NCBI GenBank assembly: GCA_021292165.1
Contig: CM037878.1
Span: forward strand, 195,609,118-195,673,117
Reading direction: 5' to 3'
Source of the DNA: Shinisaurus crocodilurus
Taxonomy: Eukaryota; Chordata; Lepidosauria; Squamata; Shinisauridae
DNA: 64,000 nucleotides
Shown in pieces: positions 10,313-21,239 of the stretch. Below the pieces are notes generated by a model that was not told the DNA's origin, ran no database searches, and saw nothing but the letters and a program-made list of their open reading frames with translations. How positions within the stretch are numbered: the first letter of the stretch is position 1; every line of letters starts with the position of its first letter. A program made the translations under genes and the position numbers.

Positions 10313-12105
10313 AAATATATATATATTTAAGCCTTTCAACTGACTAAGCCTAATGGACCTTCTAGATGGTGTTAGCATTGTTTGTGATCCTCCAGACATG
10401 TGGCATTGCAATTGCGAAGCAAACAACTGAACTTGCAGCCATTACTGAACAATCAGCCCGAAGGACTTCAGATTTCCTATATGGCATTTTATACTATTTT
10501 GTCTAGGTGAGTGGTCCAGAAAAGGAAATAGGCAGGGAAGGCTTATAGTAATCCTGACAATAGTTGTCTCTAGTTTTTCAGAACACATATGCTCAGTTGA
10601 GCCTTAAACTGCATAGGTATCCTTTCTTAGTTTGGGATGTACATTTGAAACAGAAAAATCTGGAATTAGTTTTCCAGGCCTGACTCACTTTTCCTTGACT
10701 GAGTCCTTGACTATACATTATTTGTATAGGCGCTATACTACAGGGATTGTTCAGCAGAACCGTATGTATGACTAATCAAAATAGTTGTTGCCCTTTATGT
10801 TATGCTGTAATAAGACTTCTTTGTGACTCTAATTATATTGGCTAAGCTCACTCACAGGCGGCACGCAGATTAAACAGGAGGGGACAGGCTTTGTTTAGAC
10901 AGCTCTAGGGATTTAGTTCTCTTATACTGGAGTGCAACCCCTTTTTGCTGACATGCAAAATTAGGTTTTTGGATCCATGTAACCATTATGATTAAGGATC
11001 CAAGTTTATTTTTTTTAAAAACATTTTTTAAAGTCTCTTTTGGTTCTAAGTTACTTTTATATAATTAAGCATCAAGCTTGTATACATCTACTCCCCTCTG
11101 GAGCTAGCTCTCTTGGAACATTCCATTGACAAGGTAGTCCCAAAGCCAGCAATGCTGATTAGCATTAGCGCTGATGCTCATAGGAGCTTGGTCTAAATCT
11201 TTAGTCAAAGGAGTGGATATTTCAAAATGCATTGAGGGAAGCGCTTTCTAAGCTGACATGTATTTTCACCTAGGCAAACTTAGATGGGCTGACCCAGGTT
11301 CTGATAGTGGGTATGTACCTGCACTTGCAATTCCTAGGGGAGTTCTCATGGTGGGAAGGATTTTGAGCTAAGGAAGTAAATATAAGTGCTTTCCATAGTA
11401 ATGAAACGGTTATAAATTATGTGTGCAAGCTGGTGGTGTTTTTGTTGCATATCCTGAGTAAAGTTCCTTTAAGGGGGGGGGGGTGTTAGTAGAGGGATTT
11501 GTTCTGTTTGACTTTTGTTTAATGGGTGGAAATGTCTGGGTTGATACCAGATTCCTTGTTACCCCTCCCAATTCAGTATACAATGAATCAACAGGTTAAG
11601 GAATGAAGGAAGTCAGTGAATCAGGTCTGCCTCCCTGTTACCTTGATGTAAGGTTACACAGGAAAGAGGCCGTTTTTATGGTGAATTGTCCATTGGTGTT
11701 TCTCTTACTGCATGGAAAAAAAAGGCTTTCATCTTACTGAGGCTGATGCAACTCCTGGTGGCAAGGGAAGGAGCGGTGCGTTGGCGTATTTTGAAGCCTG
11801 TTGAGTTCAGAAGAAACTCCCCCGTAGTTCGTTTTCTAGGATCCCTGCTATTTTCTTACCATGGCACGTTAGTTGTAATGTTCCAGCTGCTTCCTGTAAA
11901 AAAGCAGAACAAAGATGATGTTATGAAATCAGAATACGAAAGTCCCCGAAGTAGGTCAGTCTCCCTGTTACCTTGAGGTCACTTGGGAAAGAAGCTGCTT
12001 TTATGGTGAACTGTTCACTGGTGTTCTGAGTCTCATATACAATGACTCAGGGGATTAAAGCAAAACAAAGCTGTGGAGTTATCAGGAAGCTGTTGCTAAT
12101 TGCTG
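10313..12105. other. Intronic sequence with no gene recognised
   Basis: The 20-bp self-palindrome ttaaatatatatatatttaa starts at about 10311. A G-run occurs at 11474-11483. Two similar segments at about 11620-11690 and 11955-12020 (ccctgttaccttga then ttttatggtgaa) suggest a diverged local duplication. No coding potential is seen. Confidence 0.45.
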
Positions 12106-12109
12106 TATT

Positions 12110-13030
12110 GCCAGTGATTTAAACCAGGAATTGAACATGCTGAAGCTGAACCCCGACAAGACCGAGGTACTTCTGGTGGGGGACAAGGGGAGGTTAGGGG
12201 ATGTTGACCTGGTGCTGAATGGAGTACATCTACCCCTGAAGGACCAGGTCCGCAGCTTGGGGGTCATTCTAGACTCCCAGCTGTCCATGGAGGCTCAGGT
12301 GTCAGCTGTGAGCCGGGCGGCGCTGTATCAACTCCATCTGATACGGCAGCTGCACCCCTACCTTCCTAATCACCTGCTCCCATCAGTGGTTCATGCCTTG
12401 GTCTCCTCTCGCCTAGACTACTGTAATGCGCTCTATGTGGGGTTACCCTTGAAGACGGTTTGGAAGCTACAGCTGGTACAGAATGCGGCGGCTCGCCTGG
12501 TTAAAGGCAGCCGCCAGCGGGATCACATCACTCCAGTGCTCAAGGAGCTGCACTGGCTACCAGTTGCTTGCCGAGCTGAATTCAAGGTGTTGGTTTTGAC
12601 CTTTAAAACCCTATACGGCTCCGGTCCAGTCTATCTCAAGGAGCGTCTCCAGCAACACCAAGTAGGCCGCTCAACAAGATCTGCCACAGACGGCCTTCTC
12701 CTTGTCCCTTCAGCCAGAGCAGCTAGACTGGTGGGGACTAGGAAGAGGGCCTTTTCTGTGGCGGCCCCCGTACTGTGGAACCCTCTCCCGAGTGACCTCC
12801 ACCATGCCCCCTCTCTGCTGAGCTTCCGCCATTCACTAAAAACTTGGCTGTTCAGGCGGGAATATGGGGTGGGCTAAGATTTTAAAATTTTATACTCTTC
12901 TAAATGTATTTTATCCTGTTTTTATCTTATGTACATCGCCCAGGGTGGCCGGTTTGCCAGCCAGATGGACGATAAATAAATGTAAATAATAAATAAATGT
13001 AAAATAATAAATAAATGTAAAATAATAAGA
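12110..13030 (+). mobile_element. L2-clade LINE, 3' end of ORF2 plus tail
   Basis: An open frame from 12131 to 12877 encodes the C-terminal part of an L2-type reverse transcriptase. The signatures are NMLKLNPDKTEVLLVG, LGVILDSQLSM, SRLDYCNALYVGLP, LQLVQNAAARLV, HITPVLKELHWLPV and WNPLPSDLHHAPSLLSFRHS. It ends in a 3' UTR with a taaatgtaaataataaataaa tail typical of L2. The frame is intact over about 250 codons, so the copy is fairly young, but the element is 5'-truncated and lacks the catalytic region. Confidence 0.9.
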
Positions 13031-13255
13031 TCTGTTATAATCTTGCTTTAATGTATATACCTAGAACTTGGAGGAATCACTTTAAACCATTGATATGAAA
13101 GAGGAAATTATGACTGTAATTTGTTCATAAAAATTGAAATGGCATTTTGGGATTACACTTGTTTGGGGGCAGCAAAGGTTATATATTTATACCTACTCTA
13201 ACCACTGTCATTACCATTTCATGAATTGAGTATGTTGGGGGAGGAGGAAATCATT

Positions 13256-13429
13256 GGGCAGTATCCAATGCAACACTACCAATAACACAAATTACGTTGC
13301 ACTAGGGTAAACTACCTCTAGCGCAATGCCAATAGCACTTACTGGTGCAATGGGTGTCCCCAGAAAACCCATCACGCCGGGAAGCAACATAATTTATGCA
13401 AGTGGTAGTGTTGTGTTGGATACTACCCT
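13256..13429. mobile_element. Fold-back MITE of 174 bp
   Basis: The ends GGGCAGTATCCAATGCAACA and TGTTGTGTTGGATACTACCC are inverted repeats with few mismatches. The body is non-coding. No clear target duplication was seen. Confidence 0.65.
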
Positions 13430-13511
13430 CTGAGTTCAGATGTCCTATACTTCTGTGTGAGGAAAAAGCATTAAAAAATGTATGTAAGCCATCTTGTTTG
13501 ACTGTCACGCA

Positions 13512-13712
13512 CACCTTAGGAATGTAGGCAGCTGCCTTATACTGGGTCAGACCCTTGGTCCATCTGGCCCAGTATTGTCGACACTGACTGGCAGCGGCCC
13601 TCCAGGGTTGCAGGCAGGCGTTTCCCCAGTCCTGCCTGGAGATGCTGGGGATTAGACCTGGGGCATACGGTGACATGCACGCACACACCCCGGTCGCATA
13701 TAACAGTGTGCT
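13512..13712 (-). mobile_element. tRNA-derived SINE (squamate type)
   Basis: The segment with gcagctgccttatactgggt, gtccatctggcccagtattg, cactgactggcagcggc and tggagatgctggggattaga is a known squamate SINE body. The tRNA-like head lies at the right, so the element is in minus orientation. The head is eroded. Confidence 0.75.
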
Positions 13713-13736
13713 ACCACCACCTTCTTTCCTAGCAGA

Positions 13737-13905
13737 TTTCATAGATCTATAGAGTTGGAAGGAGCCTACAAGGCCATCGAGTCCAACCCCCTGCTCAATG
13801 CAGGAAACTAGAGGAGGGGTCTCCCATCCAAGTAATAACCAGGCCCAACCCTGCTTAGCTTTCCACGCTCAGACAAGCTGAGCCAGCGTGAGTCACAGGC
13901 TTATG
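13737..13905 (-). mobile_element. 5S rRNA-derived SINE with CR1-type 3' end
   Basis: In minus orientation, the right part matches the internal promoter region of 5S rRNA (ggaaagctaagcagggt, then tattacttggatgggagacc). The left part carries the ttggactcgatggccttgta and tccaactctat block typical of CR1 LINE 3' ends. Copies are at 31776, 39872 and 60317. Confidence 0.85.
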
Positions 13906-13977
13906 ATCTGCTTTATGATGATCTGCTTTAGGCTGGCACAACTCTGGGATGTGGCATCACCTTTGCACTGGTTATCC

Positions 13978-14151
13978 GCCGCTTATTAAAAACCTGGCTG
14001 TTCAGGCGGGAATATGGGGTGGGTTAAGATTTTAAAATTTTTATACTGCTTTTAAATGTATTTTATTGTTTTTATTCTATGTACATTGCCCAGGGTGGCC
14101 GGTTGCCGGCCAGATGGGCGATTAATAAATGTAAATAAATAAAAAAATAAA
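13978..14151 (+). mobile_element. L2 LINE 3' fragment
   Basis: The sequence is nearly identical to the last part of the 12.1-13.0 kb L2: aaaacctggctgttcaggcg, the cagggtggccggt stretch and the taaatgtaaataaataaa tail. Confidence 0.85.
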
Positions 14152-14507
14152 AATCTCCTGGCGCAGTAGCTGCCACGAGCATTTGCTGGGGCCTTGTCCC
14201 TGCTTTTTCCTTTCACCGCTTCACATGTTGCTAACCTGCAATTTCCCTAAATTTATTTTTGAACTATGGAACAAGCTGTTAAGTCTTCCCCACCACCGCT
14301 TGTCTTGGGTTAAACCACAGTTTTCTTCTGGGTTGCGTCAGATTCATTTTGGGGTGTGTGTGTTGAAATCACTCTCCTGCCTTGCCCACCTCCCCCCACC
14401 CCCCAGCATATGATCAATATTAGCTGGAAGAGAGAGGCTGTGTTGTATTTCTGGACTGCAAAACACTGGGTGGAAATGCAATCTGATTATTTCATTCACA
14501 GTTATAG

Positions 14508-14760
14508 TACAGTTGTCCCCGAGTTAAGAACGTCTGACTTACAGACAACCCATACTTAAGAACGGAGTTCTGGGTTCCCCGGCGCTACATCGTTTACGTA
14601 GAGTACATAGTGTAGTATACTACGCAATTTGAGTAATTTACACAATTTGCGTAAATTCCGATTTTAACGTATAGAATGCTATGCTGTTCCAACTTACATA
14701 CAAATTCGACTTTAAAACATTCTTAAGAATGGAACTGGTTCGTAACCTGGGGACTGCCTA
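14508..14760. mobile_element. Tigger-like TA-flanked MITE, family C
   Basis: The ends TACAGTTGTCCCCGAGTTAA and its imperfect complement (cgtaacctggggactgccta) flank a palindromic body containing paired acgta motifs. A related right end is at about 35300-35326. Confidence 0.7.
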
Positions 14761-14875
14761 TATAATGCTGCCTTAGCATGAATTCAGTTGCATGAACTTA
14801 ACCTTAAGGTTTTATGCATACAGTACATAATTTTACCAAATTATTTAATCAGCTACCATAAATAGCACTAGGGAG

Positions 14876-15211
14876 TCGCTCAAGGCTTGGTTTCAGAGGC
14901 TTTGGGATCATTTATTAATGGACAAGCTCACCCACCATATGAAAGTTGTTGAAGGTCAGGTGCAACATGAAACATTTTATGCAGTGTGGTACCCATTTTT
15001 GCAGTATGTTGATCATATATCCCAAGCCAAATCGTTATAAGATTTTGCTAACCTACTAAAAGAAAATAATATCCTTTTGGAGGTTTTGCAATTCTGCACT
15101 TTATGCATTCTAACTGAATTGGATTGTGTTTGTTTTCTTTTAACTTTTTCAGGCTATGTTTAGCCCATGTTCATCATCCTGAAAAAGTAATATAAACATA
15201 AAGTTAAAAAA
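14876..15211 (+). mobile_element. 5'-truncated L1 3' end with poly-A and 16-bp target duplication
   Basis: The body reads as the tail of an L1 ORF2 (LWDHLLMDKL, then VWYPFLQYVDHISQ) with a short 3' UTR and an A-run. The flanking sequence aaatagcactagggag occurs at 14860-14875 and again at 15212-15227, giving a perfect 16-bp target-site duplication. Confidence 0.85.
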
Positions 15212-15291
15212 AAATAGCACTAGGGAGATAGTGCAGTTCCATCATATGTTTTAGTACTTCACTTCAACTCCCGCCCCCACCCTCACAGGTT

Positions 15292-15437
15292 CCCATGAAG
15301 CTTGTAGCACTTTAATGAGATTCAAGGTACAAGCTTCATGGGAGGCTATTACTGCAGTCTTACACTTACCTGGGAGTAAGTCCCATTGAACTTACTGGGG
15401 CTTACTTCTGAGTAGACATGTATAGGATTGCACTGTT
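15292..15437. repeat. Short inverted repeat followed by a small squamate MITE
   Basis: The arms tcccatgaagcttgt and acaagcttcatggga form a 15-bp perfect inverted repeat within about 15292-15346. Next to it (about 15350-15437) is a common fold-back MITE with ttacctgggagtaagtccca and cttacttctgagtagacatg. Confidence 0.65.
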
Positions 15438-15439
15438 CA

Positions 15440-17565
15440 GAGAACCAGTTCCTCGGGGCCTTTAACACTCTCATGTTGCTTCAAGTTGCCTTTTTTTTGG
15501 GTAAAAGCTGAGTGGAAGTTTAGTGGAAAGTGGAGCGTACAGCTTCATATTCCAAGGAAAGCTTCAAGAAACATAACGTATATAAACCATTTAAAGGTTG
15601 ACTTTAAATAATAGGAAGATAAAATTTCATACTATAAAAGCAATGGAATATTCCTCCCTTAGTGGTGCTCAGTTAAAGGGTAAACCTGATCGGGTGAACA
15701 CAGCCATGAATCTCCTTTCTGCATCACATGAAGACAAACATGAGGCATCAGTAGGCTACCCATCTGTCAAGGTGTTTTATTACCATATAAAGACATTGAC
15801 AACACAATGCCTTGGAGACCAATAACAGCTTAATGGCATTTTGCCCTTGCACTCAATTAAGCAGAAAAAGGAAAGAAACTCTTGAGGAGCTGCAAATCAA
15901 GTACTGAGTGGTTTTTTTTTTGTTAAAACTAGCAGTTGGTTGTGGCCGAGTTTTGTTGAATTAAATGCATGAATTTACCAAGTTCAGCAAAAGGTTTGGG
16001 GTGCTTTCAAAGTGCGTACACACTTTGTGATGGACTTCAGCAGTTAATTCATTCTCCCAGAATCCTGTGTACAGCACTCTTGTCACCATAAGAACATGTG
16101 ACACGGCATATTTTTTTCTAGCAGGGCCCCCGGGAGAACAATAGGTCAGCTTAGATATATTCTTATTGGATGTACCCTCCTCCAAGACACTAGAATGACA
16201 GCAGTTTGATTGAAGGTGCATGGGGTTCATTTTTATCTTCAAATGGGCAGAGAAGTTTTCAGCATAGTGAAAATAGAGTAGTAGATCTAATATGGTTGCT
16301 TTAAAATGAACGGCATATATTAGGTTCTTCTGGGAGCGCAATTCTGCTTGCAAACAAGGTGCTGCCCCCGCCCATGCAGGTGTGCCTTGTTTCCTTGCAA
16401 AAACACTGGGTTTTTTGGTGCTGTCACAGCAGCACCCCACAAAAATGAACAGGGAAGCCACATGTGGTCCACATGTTGTCTACCCCTGGAGGACAGGATA
16501 CTGGCCTTTTTTGTAGAGATTACTGTGAATGTGCATATTCTTACAAAAGCAAATAGGGCTCCTTCACTGTGTAGCTGTTGAATGGACCAGGCTGTATGAA
16601 AAGTTTCTTGAAGGGTAATAAGGATAAATTGTTGTGGACCTCCTAGAGAGCTTCGTCTATTAAGCAGTATAGAAATGTAATAAATAAATGAATGAATGAA
16701 TGTGATCTCTTATAGGCCTAGACTGTCTTATAATAAACTTGACAAAATGTCATAAGCATTGGTGATGGCGAAAATTCCCAGATCAAGAAGTTTATGAATC
16801 CTGCCTTTTAGTCATGCCCAGTAATTGGTTTCAGGTCTGCCCATGCCTTCTTTTAATAGCTGAAAGAAAAGAATTGGTTTACGAAGAGATGCAGCTTGTC
16901 AAATATTTGAAATGACAATAATATTACAATCTGAGTTCTTCAGAGGCCCCAAAAAGAAACACTTCCCAAGATCCAGGGCTGAAGCTGGCTTGTTTATTTT
17001 TATGTGTGTACAATTAGCCTAGTTTGCAAGTTATGTGCATGGTCGTGGTACATGAAAAACTGCAGCTGCTGGATAAGCTGCGCTTATGCAGTGATGTTTT
17101 CCTTTTGATATTACAAACCTCAACAAAACAAAATCTCTACATTGTTTTAAGAAGAGCGTAGAAGTAACATGTACTCAGTCTCTGAACCCTGTTTCAGTGA
17201 TACTTTCAAATTTGTATATACAACCATCGGAGCTAAAATGGAATTTTAAACTTAAAAAAAAAACCCCACTTTTATACTTTTAATGTAAAATAACCATAAA
17301 TAACCATGACTAGGTAATGCTATAATGAAGAAGATGCTCATAGTTCTTACTGATCATGATAATGGACTTTAAAAGATATAGAGCAACCAAGTCTTTTATA
17401 AGGGCAATTACCGTATATAACCGACACTGCGATTGGGTCTGGTTTGTTTGTGGGATTTATATATTGTATCTTCAACAGTGAAGTTCTTAGTGTAGGTTAC
17501 AGACATAAAAACGCAATACTAAACAAATAGCAAATGATAAAACAGCAAATTCAAGCAACAGTTGA
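15440..17565. other. Intronic sequence with no gene recognised
   Basis: No host exon is recognised. There is an L2/SINE-type tail at about 16655-16700 (aagcagtatagaaatgtaat then aatgaatg repeats). A 166-codon minus-strand frame at 15961-16461 has no family signature and was not accepted. Confidence 0.45.
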
Positions 17566-17567
17566 GG

Positions 17568-17645
17568 CTACAGTCCTATGCACACTTACCTGGGAATAAC
17601 TCCCATTCAGTGGGCTTTAATTTTGAGTAGATACATATTGGCTTT
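17568..17645. mobile_element. Small fold-back MITE (bag-type squamate repeat)
   Basis: It contains cagtcctatgcacacttacc, tgggaataactcccattcag and ttttgagtagata in the usual order for this family. Copies also occur at 15350, 24600 and 57715. Confidence 0.6.
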
Positions 17646-18238
17646 CACGCTAAAAGATCTAAAAGGTCTTCACCTGGTACCAAAAGGATAACTGTGTTGA
17701 TACTAGGCAAGTTGTCCTGAGGATGCACTTCCAAAGACAGGCTACCACAACTGGGAAGATGCTTTCTCCAGTCATCTGCTCCCTCACTTCAGATGGCAGG
17801 GGCACTTGGAAGAGAACTTCTACGGATGGTCTCAGTGCACAGCCAGGTTGATACGGGATCACATGTTCTTTCAGTTACCCAGGTCCCAAGTGTTGAAGGC
17901 CTTTAAATATAAGTACCTGCTCTTTCGATTGTGCTCACAAATGGACTAAAAGCCAGTGAAGATGGCACAAGAGCCCTATTCATCTGTTCCTAAGCCAGTT
18001 AGACTAAACATGTGAGGAGACATGCTAGCCCTGCCCCCTTCCTTGCGTGTTTCTGTCATGCTCTACTTGTGGCTCGCCAGAATTCTGGAAAATCAATGCA
18101 CGTTTAGTCTAATCAGTTTAGGAACAGATTAAAAGGACTATAGGGCACTATTCTTTCAAAGGGTTATCAAGAGTTGATCTATACAGAGTGCATTCTAGTA
18201 ATCTCACATCAAGATGACAAAGGAATGAATGAAGGTAC

Positions 18239-18274
<36 letters not shown>

Positions 18275-20215
18275 GGCGAGCACTCGTGACTGAGTAAGAT
18301 TGTCTTCCAGGATAAAAGGAGGAAATTCTAAAGAAGATTGGAGGAAATTCTAAGGAAGATTGTGTAGACTCTAGCGATGGGTCCGTAAGTGACTGTGGAG
18401 GCCAATTCTAGATCCACACAGCTTCCCACAGTGAGGACAAAGGTTACCAGATGGAAGATGGTCCTGCAAAGGATTCATTTGACGTGCTTTTCGCTTAGCA
18501 CGTTTCTCCCTTTCACCTTGCACTCGAGCTTCTTCAAAGTCCATGGAACCTTTGTGAAAAGCCAACCTCCATTTAGATCGTTCATGGGCCAGAGTTTCCC
18601 AGTTTTCGATGTTGATATTGCATTTTTTTAGATTTGCCTTATGAACATCTTTAAACCTCTTATATTGACCACCGATATTCCGCTTTCCATCCTTGAGTTG
18701 GGAATAAAGTAACTGCTTTGGGAGACGGCAGTCAGGCATTCGAACAACATGACCGGTCAACTGAAATTGGCGTTGAAGGATAATTTTTTCAATGCTAGTA
18801 GTCTTTGCTTCTTCCAGTACATTGACATTTGTTCGCCTATCTTCCCAAGTAATTCGCAGGATTTTCCGGAGGCAATGTTGATGAAACCTTTCAAGGAGGT
18901 GGAAGTGACGTTTATAGATAGTCCATGTTTCGCAGGCATACAATAAAGTTGGTAATACAATGGCTTCATAAACCAGTGTTTTGGTCTTCTTACAAATATC
19001 CTTATCCTCGAACACTCTATGTTTCATTCAAGAAAACGTGACACTTGCGGAGCTCAAACGATGCTGGATTTCACTGTCGATGTTAGCTGTAACAGAAAGA
19101 TAGCTGCCAAGATAGAGAAAATGATCGACATTTTCCAGTATTGTCCCGCCAAGCTGGATAGATGGCATCACCAAAGGGTTAGCTTGCACTTGCTGATGGA
19201 GCACTTTGGTTTTTTTGATGTTAAGTGAGAGACCAAGTTTTCCGTATGCTTCTGCGAAAGCATTTAGGATAGTTTGGAGATCATCCTCTGAATGTGCGGA
19301 GACCACATTATCATCAGCTAACGAAGTTCCACAACAGAGGTTGTAATTACCTTACTTTTTGCTTTCAGCCTGCTGAGATTAAAAAGCTTTCCATCTGTTC
19401 GATATATAATTCCCACACCAGTGGGAAGTTTCCCCTCGACAAGATGTAAAATCATGGTGATGAAAATAGCAAATAATGTTGGGGCGATAACACATCCCTG
19501 TTTAACACCTGATCCCACTTTAAATGGAGCACCATGAGAGCCGTTGTTGTCCAAAACCGTTGCCGTCATGTTGTCATGGAGAAGTCGCAAGATACTCACA
19601 AATTTATTGGGGCATCCAATTTTCATAAGGATAGTCCAGAGAGCTGTACGGTCTACAGTATCAAAGGCCTTAGCCAAATCAATAAATGCCATATAAAGGG
19701 GTTGATTTTGCTCCCGGCATTTTTCTTGGAGCTGACGTGCAGTAAAAATCATGTCTACTGTCCCTCTAGAGGGGCGGAAACCATATTGAGTTTCAGGGAG
19801 GATCTCTTCTGAAATAGATAGAAGACGGTTTGCGAGAATCCTAGCAAATATTTTACCTGCGGTAGCTAAGAAAGAAATGTTTCCACAGTCTGTTCTATCA
19901 CCCTTCTTAAAGAGGGTGATAATTATGGCATCCCTGAAGTCTTCTGGGATCTCTTCTCTTATCCAGATTTTTTCGATGAGTTTATGAAGATGTTGTACAA
20001 GTTTGGGGGGCCCTTCTTTAAAGATTTCAGTAGATCTGGTCCACTAGCTTTGTTGTTCTTCATTTGATTAATGGCTTTTTTTACTTCATCCAAAGTGGGG
20101 AGTATTGCAAGTTCCTCTCTAATTTGTTTTTGCGGGATTTGCGAAAAAATCTCTTTATCCACCTTAGATTTACGATTTAAAAGGTCATAATCTGAATCTA
20201 GTCTGAATCTGACAA
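18239..20215 (-). mobile_element. Non-LTR retrotransposon with C-terminal C2H2 zinc finger
   Basis: This is a minus-strand LINE with a (ATC)n microsatellite tail at its 3' end (18241-18273). RT signatures are MAFIDLAKAFDTVDR at about 19690, GVKQGCVIAPTLFAIF at about 19490 and ADDN/MVSAHSEDD around 19310. Downstream come LSLNIKKTKVLHQ, FLYLGSYLS, LLYACETWTIYKRH, LRKILRITWEDRRTN and LTGHVVRMPDCRLPKQLLY. The ORF ends at 18371 with a complete C2H2 finger, CPHCGKLCGSRIGLHSHLRTH. There are frame breaks near 19310-19320, 19020 and 19960, so it is inactive. The 5' end is truncated at about 20215. A second, shorter 3' end lies at 34494-34730. The clade is not determined. Confidence 0.88.
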
Positions 20216-20750
20216 GGATTTATAACTCACTAGCTAGGTAATTCTAGTGAATGGAGTCAAATTGTTCCATTCGTATCCTGTGGAAAATTGTTCCTTTTTA
20301 AATAAAAATAAAAATCGGAGACATCCAAGCTTGAAAAACACACACTTCTACTGCTTAGACTGGGAACAAAACATTTGATAAACACTTTGTTTATGCATTT
20401 GTGCTTTGCGTGGCTCAAGTACTATTGCATTGTCAGTCGATTCTTTTGAAAACATTACATGGTTTTTTGCTTTCTTGGCACAGGTAACTCATAAAACATG
20501 CCACAGAAGAGCACTTTCGTTGGTGTGCCTGACCGTGATATGTCTAATTTTGAGGAACAACTATCTTTTCATGAAAGAAGTGTTGGGTGGTGGGATGAAG
20601 GCAGCAAGCAAGAGAGCTGTTGGTATGGCATGTAATCCTATCTGTCGCCTAATGTTTCTACAGTATGTTTTAGAACATAAATGGAAATGGCACTAGTTTT
20701 AATTCGTGAGGAGTTAGATTAGTAGACATTTCAGAAAAGAAATAGTTATA
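20216..20750. other. Intronic sequence with no gene recognised
   Basis: No repeat family or exon was recognised. The longest forward frame (20406-20696) has no domain signature. Confidence 0.4.
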
Positions 20751-20754
20751 GGCC

Positions 20755-21236
20755 AATTTACTCAGCACTGGTTAGGCCTCATCTTGAGTACTGCGTCCAG
20801 TTCTGGGCACTACACTTTAAGAAGGATGTAGACCAACTGGAGAGAGACTGAAAGAACTGGGCACGTTTAGCCTTCGGAAGAGGAGACTGAGGGGAGATAT
20901 GATAGCACTCTTCCAGTACTTGAAGGGTTGTCACACAGAGGAGGGCCAGGATCTCTTCTCAGTCATCCCAGTCTGCAGGACACGGAATAATGGGCTCAAC
21001 TTACAGGAACCCAGATTCCACCTAAACATCAGGAAAAATTTCCTGTCAGAGCAATAAGACAATGGAACCAACTACTTAGGGAGGTGGTGGGCTCTCCCAC
21101 TCTGGAGGCATTCAAGGTGCTGCTGGACAGCCATCTGTCGGGGATGCTTTGACCTGGATTCCTGGATTGAGCGGGGGGTTGGACTCGATGGCCTGGTAGG
21201 CCCCTTCCAACTCTACTTTTCTATGATTCTATTGTT
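20755..21236 (+). mobile_element. CR1 LINE 3' end
   Basis: Translation gives a decayed CR1 ORF2 C-terminus: [48 protein letters not shown] and SPTLEAFKVLLDSHL. The 3' UTR has ttggactcgatggcctggta, ccttccaactct and tctatgattctattg, which is the CR1 octamer-type tail. Confidence 0.9.
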
Positions 21237-21239
21237 ATC

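Noticed and set aside
13737..13905. 5S rRNA gene
   Set aside because: Only the internal part of 5S is similar. It is fused to a CR1-type tail, is repeated four times and has diverged, so it is a SINE.
15961..16461. 166-codon minus-strand frame
   Set aside because: No domain, no splice context and no codon bias. It overlaps an equally unconvincing plus-strand frame in an intron.
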